From: Epiperipatus broadwayi
Lineage: Eukaryota; Onychophora; Udeonychophora; Euonychophora; Peripatidae
Reading direction: 5' to 3'
NCBI GenBank assembly: GCA_028023455.1
Contig: JAQFVV010006272.1
Span: forward strand, 3,511,127 to 3,575,126
Length of the DNA: 64,000 bases
Positions 1 through 10,437 of the stretch are shown here, piece by piece. A model generated the notes under the pieces. That model was not told the DNA's origin. It was given only the letters and a program-made list of their open reading frames with translations, and searched no databases. Position 1 is the stretch's first letter; each line of letters starts with the position of its first letter. Made by a program: the position numbers and the translations under genes.

Positions 1-46
<46 letters not shown>
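1..46. repeat. (AT)n microsatellite at the left edge
   Basis: Pure AT dinucleotide run that begins before the window, so its full length is unknown. Similar runs lie at 239-262 and 281-311. Confidence 0.98.
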
Positions 47-50
<4 letters not shown>

Positions 51-262
51 AGCAATTTTATATTATATGTATCTGTTTGAAAAATAGTAGCTATATATTA
101 GAATCAATTTGATATATATAATAAAGAAAAATTTTAGTAAACTACTATTAATTATACTTTAATATTTATAATTTGTTATAAAACTTTTTGGTGTCTATAT
201 GTATGTATAAAGTATTCTTGTATTGCAGAATTGATGCATATATATATATATATATATATATA

Positions 263-276
263 TGTGTAGTATAGAC

Positions 277-314
<38 letters not shown>

Positions 315-328
315 GTCTATACTACACA
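263..328. repeat. 66-bp perfect palindrome with an AT core
   Basis: An 18-base arm at 263-280 is the exact reverse complement of 311-328, and the TA dinucleotide run between them is self-complementary, so the whole 66 bp is a perfect palindrome. It could extrude as a cruciform. Its right arm doubles as the left end of the MITE that follows, because the same CTATACTA-containing sequence recurs at the ends of the fold-back near 23.77 kb. A head-to-head junction of two element ends that expanded through the AT run would explain it; that is inference. Confidence 0.85.
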
Positions 329-857
329 ATGTAATTAGAAGGGACTTGAAGTGAGACTTTTAAGCACCCAACAGCTGTCCACTCTATCTTATACAACCAA
401 TACACATGACCACATGTATGTGAAAAAGTTAAATGATCTCCAATATATGTATTTTGTGCTGAACCAGCACTTATCAATTAGTCCAGATCATGATCTTCCA
501 CACATATATACAGTCAGTGCTCGGTTTATATTAAAATAGCAAATCTTCAAAATTTAATGGATATGCTTCAATCTTCTCCACCTTCCAACTCTTCAGTGAT
601 CCACATCATTGAAAATCTAAGGATGGAATGCTCAAACCCTTTGTTGATGTTAATATTATTGTCATACCCATGTTGACTTTAAGTCAGTCTAATCTCTCAC
701 ATATAGGATTTTAATATGAAATATACAGAAGAGGAATGGGCAGATCGTTTATCTTTTTCATATGTATGTGGTCATGTTAATTAGTTATATAAGATAGAGT
801 GGGAGTGGATAGCTGTAGGAATCTTGAAAGTCTGGGTTCAAGTCTCTTCTAATATAT
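311..857. mobile_element. Fold-back MITE, family A, copy 1 (most complete)
   Basis: The first ~110 bp (about 332-440) reappear inverted at about 745-855, including the shared stretch TGACCACAT with GTATGTG next to it. Between the arms lies a ~300-bp non-coding body (442-745). The body recurs directly at about 23347-23740 and inverted at about 26942-27262. A 62-codon frame at 351-539 covers the left arm and body; it has no coding character and does not survive in the other copies. With inverted ends and no protein this is best described as a MITE or fold-back element. The superfamily is unknown because no clean target-site duplication is visible next to the AT run. Confidence 0.7.
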
Positions 858-1494
858 ATATTGATGACACTCATTAACCAAGTCAAAATTACACTACTTT
901 TAGAAAAATATTTTTAAATTTAAAAAATAAAATAAATAGTAAATGCTCATAAAAATTTGAAATAAATTAGCTCTTTTTAAATATAAAAACTGTTAATGTT
1001 TTTAATTATTTTTCTATTTGGGATTTTTTTTTTTGTTTTAATATCTCTGGTATATTTTTGAAATAAAGGATCACCATGGCGTATAAAGGATATATAATAA
1101 TTTCATTAACTTGGCCAGACTATTTTTTCTCTCTTTTTTTTATTCTACTAACTGAGCAAAGTATTATAATTCGAATTATTAACATTTAAATTATTCAATA
1201 ATGTATACAGTTTTAGTTTAATCTAGCTTTTCAGTACTTTCATTAGCCAAATAAAATTGTTTTGAGAATAATAAGGCTTCTTCTAATTAATCAATACTTT
1301 TTAAGAAAATATATTAAAAATCTAATTTTGAGTGCATTATAAATATTCGTTTTCTAATAAAATTCATCTATACCACACACACACACGTTGTTTCTCTTTT
1401 GTTTTTTCCTCTCCTACCTTTTCATCTTTTTTTCTCTTTCGCTCTTTCTGTATATATATACTTGTAAGGACTTAAATGTATATTATACTTGTGT
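858..1494. other. AT-rich DNA with no gene seen
   Basis: Holds T-rich and A-rich runs, a short AC run at about 1375-1387 and a pyrimidine-rich stretch at 1390-1450. A frame at 1388-1612 is translated low-complexity sequence (poly-Tyr then poly-Asp) and is not a gene. Confidence 0.6.
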
Positions 1495-1600
1495 TTATTA
1501 TTATTATTATTATTATTATGATGATGATGATGATGATGTTTCAATAATGTACTTTATTGTCAACAAAGGTTATATGATGCTTACATGCTTATCCTTGGTT
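1495..1600 (-). repeat. Retroposon 3' end with (TTA)n(TGA)n tail, minus strand
   Basis: A TTA run (1495-1519) passes into a TGA run (1519-1538), followed by TTTCAATAATG and ACTTTATTGTCAACAAAGG. Read on the minus strand this is a sequence with a CAATAAAGT block (AATAAA polyadenylation-like) just before a trinucleotide tail. The same arrangement (tail, TTTCAA, ACTTTATTG, AACAA, GGTTA) occurs beside the giant array at 41822-42150. Two copies of one retroposon family with microsatellite-like tails is the simplest reading. The body further right is not recognised. Confidence 0.45.
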
Positions 1601-1970
1601 ACAGTGGCATGATGATTTTTACATATTTGTTTTCATTTTGAGATTTTCATTGCTAATTACATAGGTATAGAGGTAATAATTTATATTTTTGTCATTGCTA
1701 TTATTGTTTAATTTTTATTGTCATTAGTTTGTGATTTTGTTATTGGTTAGAGTCCTTTCTTCAATCTCTCATTTATATTTTGTTATTGACTGTTTATTGG
1801 TCAAGAGTTTTAATTCATTGGTTCAGCTGTGTGAGTATCAACATTTCATATTGCCTCTTTAGTTTTTTATTCATTATTGTTTTCAATTGAATAGGCTATG
1901 TTTATATAACTGCTGGTGGTTGCATGTTCTTATAATTTAGCTTGTAATTTTAAAGTGACCAGGTAGTCAC
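1601..1970. other. T-rich DNA with no gene seen
   Basis: TTG/TTA-rich sequence without motifs or open frames of note. It may be the worn body of the minus-strand retroposon whose tail lies to the left. Confidence 0.4.
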
Positions 1971-2619
1971 AAAGATACCTGGATGTGTAATATTTGTATC
2001 TCTGTTCCTTATTTATTGTAGTTTGTTGTAAAATATTGCCAGATATTGTCTGGTGTTATTGCCCAGGATGAAGATACATCGTGTGCACCAAAATGCATAG
2101 AGAGTAAAGACTGTGGTTTGTGCTATAGAGGTTATCTTCTTATGTGCAAAATCTGTTAGTTGCTATATAGTTTGTCTTGTTCTATATTGATTCAGCATAT
2201 TGCCTCATGTAGTATTTAGTGCTGTGTTATTGTAATATATCTGTTGTTGTGTTTCTTCAGCATCATGGGATAAATTGCACAATGGGTCTATTGTCCTATA
2301 AAGGCAATAGTAGCATAAGAAATAGTATGTTGGTAGTGCAAATAAGTTTAGCTTGATCAAGAAGTTGAAGAACTTTGGCTCCATTCACCATTTACTGAAG
2401 TTTTTAAGGAGTTTCTTATTGTTTACTCCCAGTATTGGACTAAAGTTATGATTGTTTGTGGCTAGGTTGATCAACTCATATGTCTCAGTATGTGTATGTG
2501 CTATCAAATGGAAGCATTGTAATTCTGATATTAATTTGTGCTGAGTGTCTAATAATACAAGATATCCATATGCAGGGGGTGGATGATCTATAGGGATTAT
2601 GACAAGGAGGCCTTGAAGC

Positions 2620-2689
<70 letters not shown>

Positions 2690-2690
2690 T
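1971..2690 (+). repeat. Probable retroposon ending in (ATT)n, plus strand
   Basis: A ~650-bp stretch with noticeably less AT than its surroundings ends abruptly in an uninterrupted ATT run of about 23 units (2620-2690). The unique part contains a 7-bp hairpin (CCAGGTA/TACCTGG) near 1960-1985 and no usable open frame. A higher-GC unit capped by a simple 3' tail is typical of non-LTR retroposons (SINE or LINE 3' end). The family is not identified and no target-site duplication was found. Confidence 0.4.
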
Positions 2691-4329
2691 GATATACATA
2701 ACTGTATAGTGTTTATTGATATGAACAATTTAAGTTAAGTAGATATGTATTTTATCTGCTTAAAATATGAGTTATGTTTTTCTAAATTTAAATTTATATT
2801 TTGTAGCTTAGTAATTCATGATTTTAATTTAAAAATAGATTCCCTTATTCACTGATTATAAATTAATTTAAAGTATTTTATTTTATTTTCTTGAAATAAC
2901 CTGAATGAATGAGTAGATTCATCTTTAGTATATTTTTATTTTAATTAACTTTTTTTATACAAGATTAAGAATGTTCTTGACTCTTATATTTTGAAAAGTG
3001 TGTATGTTTTACAACACAATTGTGTTACATAAACATACATTTTAATCTTAGTATTTGATAGTTTGAAGTCCGATCTACAATCACCTATTTAATTTAAAAA
3101 CATTAATATTAAGAACCTATTGCATAAGGCATAATTGGATCATATGTATATATTTTAAATGTTTAAGGTATTATCCATATATATATATATTAATTTTATC
3201 CATTTATTAATAAATGTTGAATTAATTTAAAACAAGTAAATTTTTTTGGTTGTCATTGAATTCTACAATGCAAATTTATTGGTTACTGGTACTTGAGTAG
3301 AATATTATTCATGAATTGATTATACCACATAATTTATTAGAAGCAATTACAAAATGTTTGACAGTCCAACCACAGGATAGGTAAGAAGTTATAAATACAT
3401 ATCATTTGTATTGAATTTAATGTTTATTATCTGACCAGATATAGATTTTTATATAGAATAAAATTAATTGATTCACCAGTCTTAAATATTTAAGAAGTAA
3501 TTAGAAGTTTATTGTAATTATTTTGCTAGTAACAAGTAACAGTTATATTAAAATAGAAATTATATATGAATTGATCCAATGATTGATAAAGGTACAAATA
3601 TGATAATTATTGAAGATGAGTGTAATTATAATTAGATGTTTGTATATATTATTTTAAACCATTATTGATTAAAGTGATTATTATATTGTCAGTATACAGC
3701 TATAAAAATCATAATCTTATTCAGTTATACAGCTGGTAATAATATAAAAAATTATATTGATTTAATTTAATTATATTTAGAGTTTGTTGATGTGGACTGT
3801 AAATTCAGTTTAGATATTAAATTTTAATATTAATATTTGATTATAATAAGCATCAATAATCTTTCATATGTTTTGATAATTATAGTATAAAGTTTTAATA
3901 ATCTAGTTTTATTAAACTGAAGAGTATTGGATATGATTTATCATTTCTGTTTGAGTAAGCATCAAATAGGAATCTATCATTTATTTTATATATTTATGTG
4001 ATTGGATATTATACATTTTAATGTTATCTAATAGGATGATTTTATTTTATAGTATTATAAGTTGGTGAAAGTGGAGAAATATATCAGGTTAATTGATTTT
4101 GTACTATTATTAAGTATTTAATCTTATTATAATTAACTTAATTAATAAGAGTATAGTGATATTAATGGAATAGCATAGCTGAGTTAGGAATACTTTTATT
4201 TTATTTAGTTGCAATTGGAAATCAATTATTGAGCCATTTATTTATATCATTGATATTTCAGATGCTGGGCAGATTAAATTATTATCGCATCCATCCATTA
4301 ATCATTTCGTTTAAGTATAAATTAAATAA
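2691..4329. other. AT-rich DNA with no gene seen
   Basis: No coding or structural RNA signal. Short direct echoes such as TTATTATATTG recur, but nothing that can be delimited. Confidence 0.5.
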
Positions 4330-4890
4330 TGTTTAACTTTTAGTATAAGTTTGTGTTATTATAAACAGTGTTTTGACTTGAACGGAATATTAATATCTAT
4401 TTGTTTTAATTCTTTGTCATTATTTTTATTCTAAATGGTATATATAATAGACAGAGATATTTTATTTTATTGTTTTATCTTTAATATATGGCAAATAATC
4501 CTTATATTTTTAGGATAGTTTGAAACAATGATTTTATTTATTTTCTATCTTCTAAATGCTATTGAATTTATGAAGTTACAACAAAGACCAGTGAATCAAA
4601 TGTTAGATTGTTATTCATTGATTGATATTCACTTTAGTTGAATTTATTATTTTATTCTGTTATAAATGATGTTACAGTTCATAGGCATTGTTAAGTTAGG
4701 ATTATTTTTTCTTGGTTCACATTTTTATTATGTTACAAATGGTGATCAATAATTAGGCTAAGACTAAGAATACAATAATATCCATATTTTTATTCTATTA
4801 TAAATGGCATCAACCAATGATTGCATTATATTTTCATTCAGGTTATATTAAAGTTATCATTTCCCATTGTCATCATTTTTATTGTAACAA
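4330..4890 (-). repeat. Degenerate minisatellite, inverse copy
   Basis: The motif TTTTTATTCTGTTACAAATGG and near variants recur about six times (near 4365, 4425, 4655, 4725, 4790 and 4880) at irregular 60-110-bp spacing. The reverse complement, ACCATTTGTAACAGAATAA, forms a similar series at 25043-25660. The units have diverged too far to define a clean period. Likely one old tandem family present on both strands. Confidence 0.4.
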
Positions 4891-4899
4891 TATATATAT

Positions 4900-6736
4900 T
4901 ACAATGATAAATTATCCATGGTTCATGGGTTTGAACCAAGAACCAAAGATATACAAATATACACAGTAAGGTTTGTTTCAAATAAATATTAAATGTGGTA
5001 AAAGTTGAATGGTTTCAAAGATATGTAATATTAATCAATTAATGATGATGATGATAATTTAAAAGTACAAATTCTCCAAAAATATATTGTTTTTAATTTC
5101 TATAAAATACAATAAAAATGAACCTCTCGAATGCCAAACCTTCTAACTGGAAATTTTACTTTTGGAAAAATTAATTGTACAATCCTCATTTATAAATTAT
5201 TACTGCCATCCCTGTATGATCCTCCCCCATGGATTGCATGATTTTTCATTTTGTGAATATCATTAGATATTAAAAGCATTATGTTTAGAATAAACTCAAG
5301 AAACCATTGTACATTTACTCACAATTGTTAGTACATATACAAAATATAAAAAGCATAATAATAATAAAAGATATTTTGATTTCAGTTTGTTTAAGATCTT
5401 ATAATATCTATAAGAATAAGATTATATCATGTTAAATATTTACACAGTCACAAGCCATGGTTTTCTACAGATATTATTCTTTAATATATTTCTGGTTGTC
5501 TTTATTAATTTTTCCAAAAATGGTTATTCTTTTCTTTGGGAACTGGTGATTTTAGTGAGTAAATACAGCAGCATTAGTGATGTTACATAGGTTATAATAT
5601 CATTCAGTCTTGGGTAGGCCTTATGGAACTTCTTCCTTCATGGCATTATTATGGCAGGCACTGAGTAGTTTTGACAAACCTCAGCATTAATTTCTGAATT
5701 TGACTGCATTTTCTGGGTATTTTGGTTAGTGTGGTTTTTCTGTTGCCTACCCACACATTGTAAATTTTCTTCTAGATAAAGTCATCATACTGGCTGTTAT
5801 AATGACTATTGAAAAAATGCTTTAAACTGAACAAATACAACTAGTCAAGTTATGGCAGAAAATAATTTAATCAGCAGTTTCTCTCTTCAGCATAATATCA
5901 CTGCAATACTACTTCTTAAGTTGTTTTGAATACCTGATCTGAATTGGAATGGAATGCATGTTGCTTGTTTCATATCTACTTGTACCTATTAGATGTTATT
6001 CAACAACATGTTTTTCAAACAACAAATTCATCACTAGGTGATTGCTATGATTTGACATTGGAAAAACATGGTGTATACTCAAATTTACTGATATTATGTC
6101 ATGATTTGATGCATAAACAAAGAAAGAGGGGGAAATGGTTTTTCTCTCTCTCTCTTTATCTACCTACATTCATTAACATAAGAAGAAAGAAAAAAATTGT
6201 TGATAGCCTTTAAATATAGCTAAATAATTTACGTATTTTTATTAACCCATAAAGTTAAATAATACTTTCAGATCCAATATCAGATTTACTTTAAAAATTG
6301 ATCAGTTGTTTAAATAAAACTTTCATTTGGAAGGCAGATTAAATTGTTTGAAATGTTTTATATTTGTATCAACTATGCAATTCAAATCTTTGCATACATC
6401 AGTACTTCTTTTTTTCTTCCATTACATTGCAATTCATCATTTTATTATTTTATTATATATTACAAAATAAATACTTAATAATATGACCAAATGCATAAAC
6501 TAACTTTTTTTAGCTAGTTTATTCAAGGGACATGTATATATGCCCACACACACATGTGGCAGTTTAAATATTTAATATTCAATTTTGATGGCAAGTATTT
6601 ATTAAACAATTTTTTTCATGCAGCTCTGTAATATAATCACATTTGAGTTGTTTTTGGATTTGTTATAAATGCTATATATACATATATTACAAATAAAATG
6701 CCTGTTAATTAAAAAACTATTGTAATAACAACAAAA
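4900..6736. other. AT-rich DNA with no gene seen
   Basis: Includes GAT4 near 5042 and a slightly GC-richer patch at 5570-5790 without a recognised motif. A frame at 5944-6213 (89 codons) shows no domain and ends in low-complexity Lys; I do not call it a gene. Confidence 0.5.
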
Positions 6737-6807
6737 ATAATAAATATAATGGTAATAAAATATTATATAAAGTCATTCCATCTGCAGAAGTACTTTCTAT
6801 TAATTCC

Positions 6808-6852
6808 TTAACCTGCCTCAACTGCCATTCAATGGCAGTTGAGGCAGGTTAA
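6808..6852. repeat. 45-bp perfect palindrome (22-bp arms, 1-base loop), TTAA at both ends
   Basis: Arm 6808-6829 is the exact reverse complement of 6831-6852, with a single C at 6830 between them. The arm contains CCTGCCTCAACTGCCATT. Each end is TTAA, and it abuts the left end of the inner TTAA element. Perfect arms in decayed surroundings imply either recent origin or continuing gene conversion. Confidence 0.95.
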
Positions 6853-7751
6853 CCTTTCATAGTTTTATTCTGCAGTTTTGCATGTTTTGGCCAATTCGCC
6901 CCTCATGAATTTTTCTGTAAGTATTATACATTAAAATGCGTGTAAAATGGTATATTTTGTTATAAAAAACATTTGCTAAAAAAAATTGTGTAGAAGGTGG
7001 GAAATTCAAAATTCCCACTCTAACAATAGACATAAGCCCCACTCTGACATATTCATCATTGTCTGTTGAGAAGGCTGTAAAATGTTCAATATTTTACAAC
7101 ATTGTAGCTCCAATGACCCAAAAATATGTTTATTTGCAAATTTATTACAGTTTTAGATTTTTTTTAAAAATAATTTACACTATATTTATTACATATCAAG
7201 AAATATAAATTATTAAAAACTTATTTTGACTTGAAATACTTTATTTTCAAAAATATAACATTATATTAGCAGCTAACATAAAGTATGGCCTGAAACAAAT
7301 TACAAGATTAGCTTTACATAAACAATCTAATTTATATTTACGAGTAAGAAAATATCACAATTTTGCAATAAATATTCAAAAACTTAAACTACTAAAGCAT
7401 AATTCATTATATATAAAAGAAATAAATAATTATTTATTTCGATGCTTAAAAATAATATGAATTAAGAAATATTTTGTTGATTTTATAAACTGAAAATAAT
7501 CTTTCTAGAAATGATGGCATCTAAAGTCTTTGTTTGATTGCGATCTCATTTTTTTAATATTTACAGAAACAAAATGTGAACATTTAAAATTTATTTCAGT
7601 AGTAAACAAAAATATCTATCAAATGAAGTCAAATTTATTATTTTCTGATAAGTAATAAGCATTTTATCATATATTTTATGTTGATGTGTGAGACAAAGAA
7701 AAGTGCCAAAAAATGCTAAAATATTTAAGTCCATGCAGCACTAAGAAAGGC
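6853..7751. mobile_element. Inner non-autonomous element with TTAA duplication (piggyBac-like)
   Basis: Flanked by TTAA at 6849-6852 and 7752-7755. The left end reads CCTTTCATAGTTTTATTCTG; the right end, on the other strand, reads GCCTTTCTTAGTGCTGCATG, giving short imperfect inverted ends. TTAA duplication and CC/GC-starting ends suggest piggyBac; Kolobok also uses TTAA. The 61-codon minus-strand frame at 6857-7042 has no transposase motif. The true left boundary could instead be 6812, which would include the 45-bp palindrome. Confidence 0.5.
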
Positions 7752-7828
7752 TTAAGGAATTAACAGAAAGTACTTCTGAGGATTGAATGACTTTATATAA
7801 TAGTTTATTATCATTATATTTATTATAT

Positions 7829-9843
7829 ATACATATGTGTGTACATATATTTATTACTTGGCCTCTAAAAGAAAATTGTTAAAATATTCTAGCAGTCAGA
7901 TCTTTTATATTTTTCTGTAAAATAGCAAATAAAATAAATATCAAAGTGAAGCAAACTTTAATAACTGTTTAAACACATTTTTAAAATTATATTTTATAGT
8001 TGTCTTATTACAATTTATTTGCTAGAAAACTTCATGTATTAAGAAGCTAATATGTTTGTGTGTGTGTGTGTGTGTTAAGTATTATTTCATAAATTTTAAC
8101 TAATGTTTTGTTTATCTGGATATCTTGTTTTGCTATGAAACTCATCCTGATTTTTTTTGCTATATTTATATTAAGTTAACGTTTAAATTCTAGAACCTCA
8201 ATATTATACCACAGTAGTAAAATAAAGTATGAATTGGCTTTGAATATCAGTTGAGTTATAAGAACAAATAAATATCTCACATTTATGGCATGGCTTATGC
8301 AAAAATATCCACATGATGGTTGAATATGTGTTACATACTATTTATTATTTTAGTGATTTTGAAAGAATAAAAAATTCACATGATAAATTGCTATTTTTAG
8401 CTTGTAATTATAAAATGACTTCTCTCATAAACAGAGATTAATAAAAAATCTATTTACCATCTGCAAATAAAACTGGTTTTACAATACTGTTATTATATTT
8501 TCACTAATTAATTTTCTATTGCATGTAATTTTAGATGATCATAGAAAATACCATAAGAGAAAGATTGGAAAACTTGCTGATCCAATATTCTAAATTTTCA
8601 ATCAACCAGATTTATTATCATGAGAAAAATTAAAGAATCTTGCTTTATTAAGTGGATTTATTTATAAAGCAGACTGAAGTTGTAGGTCCAGGAAGAATTG
8701 GAAACTATAAGTTTAAGATATAGATAATGAATTCAAACGATTATTCTCCCAAAAAATGAAGTTGTGCTTTTGTAAAAATATTGTTGGTGAAATTTGATCA
8801 TCAATACTATTTAAATGATTGATGCTTGTTTATTAACTTTCTTAAAAGTCATATTGAAAAAAGTACTTTTTTTGTATTGGAAATAAATTTCCTTCTATAC
8901 TTATTGTATCTATGAGAAACATGAAAGTGTCATATTGTTTTTTCTAAAGTAGTTGTTAGGTTACATCAAGTATTGATATTTTTTATATTAATGAGATAAC
9001 AAAGATAAGAAAAATCATTGTATTCAGAAATTAATTGACTAAAATGTTACATTTTGAAATTAATTGCCCAAAATGTATTTTACTATTCTAGAAAATAAAA
9101 ATATTGTAAACTTTTTGACCTTGAGAAAGTATCTTTCCCTTTGTTGGCAATTGATGCATGGACTTATGAAAAATTTTATTAAATATATGAATAAAATGTA
9201 AATTGGATTTATGATTTTGTGAAACAATTTTTTTGATATGTGATGTCAAAAATGAAAGAAAATATTTTTAAGTCTTTAGATCAGAAGATTGTTTTAAAAA
9301 AATGAATAATATGAAGAAGGTGAGAAAATTGCATGTTAAGAATTTCAAAAGTGCCTGCATAAACATTTTGGGAAATCATGAGACTAAAGCAAATCTTGAT
9401 AATCATAATTATTACCAAGACCAAGCATGCAATACATCATTGAATGTTCAGTTTTAAAATGTGACATATTTTTTATAATAAAATATGGGTGTGGTAAATG
9501 ACAAAAACATTTACCAAGACTTTTCTAATATTACAAAAAATCTCCTCAATATCAATGGAAAGTCAACATACTAGCTGATTATTGGTAGATTTTTAAAACA
9601 AACATTCATCAGCAAAAGTACAAAAGAAACTAAAACCACTTTCTAAACTAAAGTCTTAACTTTTGGATCAATTTATAACTTATGCAAATAATTAGATTTT
9701 TAAAAATTAAATTATATGTTGTTGAAAAATCTTACTTGATAAAGAAATTTTATGAACATGTTTGGATTGATCAAAAATACTATATATTTTTATTCTTGGG
9801 TCATAGAAAAGAATGTCAATTTACTTACAACATGTTAAAACAG
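7829..9843. other. AT-rich DNA with no gene seen
   Basis: Contains a GT run at about 8055-8075. A stretch at 9100-9600 is slightly less AT-biased and may be an old transposon, but I could read no conserved protein motif on either strand. Confidence 0.5.
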
Positions 9844-9865
9844 TAAGATTCGCATCCGAATCTTA
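9844..9865. repeat. Short perfect inverted repeat
   Basis: TAAGATTCG and CGAATCTTA form 9-bp arms around a 4-base loop. It lies ~210 bp left of the large satellite-bearing element and at the edge of a small pyrimidine-rich patch (9866-9915). Function unknown. Confidence 0.7.
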
Positions 9866-10075
9866 AGTTTCACCTTTTTCTATCGTCTCTCACCCACCAC
9901 CCTCTCCTACCCAAATTTAAACTTTTTGGTATCGAATTGTGTGTGTAGAAATATTAAAAATGTATAAATATATGTAAAATTCACATAAAACACACACACA
10001 TTTCGATAACAAATTAAGAGCAATAAATAAAAATAAATAATATAGTTTGTATTTCTCTTTTAGTTATATAATTTT

Positions 10076-10108
10076 GGTACTTACGGATAATTTGCCTGAT
10101 GACGTATT
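10076..10108 (+). repeat. Left terminal inverted repeat
   Basis: 33 bp beginning GGTACTTACGG, identical in reverse complement to 13903-13935. Its inner 11 bp (GATGACGTATT) also form the base of the adjoining 41-bp stem, so this end is shared between two structures. Confidence 0.95.
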
Positions 10109-10269
10109 ACCCTGAAGGCATACCGGTCTAATGTTGCGATTTTTAAGATAATGTCTCCAAGTGATCTGCAGACACATCTACTCGATAAGATGTGCCCGCA
10201 TATCACGTGAACACGTCACGTTAAAAAGCGCAACATTAAACCGGTATACCTTCAGGGTAATACGTCATC
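10098..10269. repeat. Nested stem-loop at the left end of the transposon
   Basis: Arms 10098-10138 and 10229-10269 pair over 41 bp with two mismatches. The arm carries TACCCTGAAGG and ACCGGT. Within the 90-base loop a second imperfect 19-bp stem (GTGAT..TGC..CACATCT type, about 10161-10206) can form, with a CACGTGA box beside it. The right subterminal part has only a small ACCGGT-based hairpin near 13877-13897, so the two ends are not symmetric. Confidence 0.85.
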
Positions 10270-10437
10270 GGTTGAGCATGTGATAAAAAACAAAAGGAAC
10301 ACCAGCATGCTTCTTCTTGGTCCTGGAAAAAAATACAAAAAAAAAAAATTTGTGAAAATTTAATACGGTGAATACAAATATAGTAACACAAAATTATTTA
10401 AAATGTACCCAACAAATATTAACCCAAAAATACAAAA

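Larger units (their letters stand above)
6737..7828. mobile_element. Fold-back MITE split by a nested TTAA-bounded element
   Basis: Arms of ~75 bp (6737-6811 and 7752-7828) are near-perfect reverse complements, sharing blocks such as ATTATATAAAGTCATTC and AGAAGTACTTTCT. Both inner ends are TTAA (6808-6811 and 7752-7755). Removing the ~940 bp between them, with one TTAA, restores a continuous hairpin whose centre is TTAA. So a palindromic MITE appears to have been hit exactly at its central TTAA, the target of piggyBac-type and Kolobok-type elements. No protein is encoded. Confidence 0.75.

Noticed and set aside
9100-9780. A decayed transposase on the plus strand
   Set aside because: Some runs look protein-like (LLAIDAWTYEKF), but I could not place a second family motif in order on either strand.
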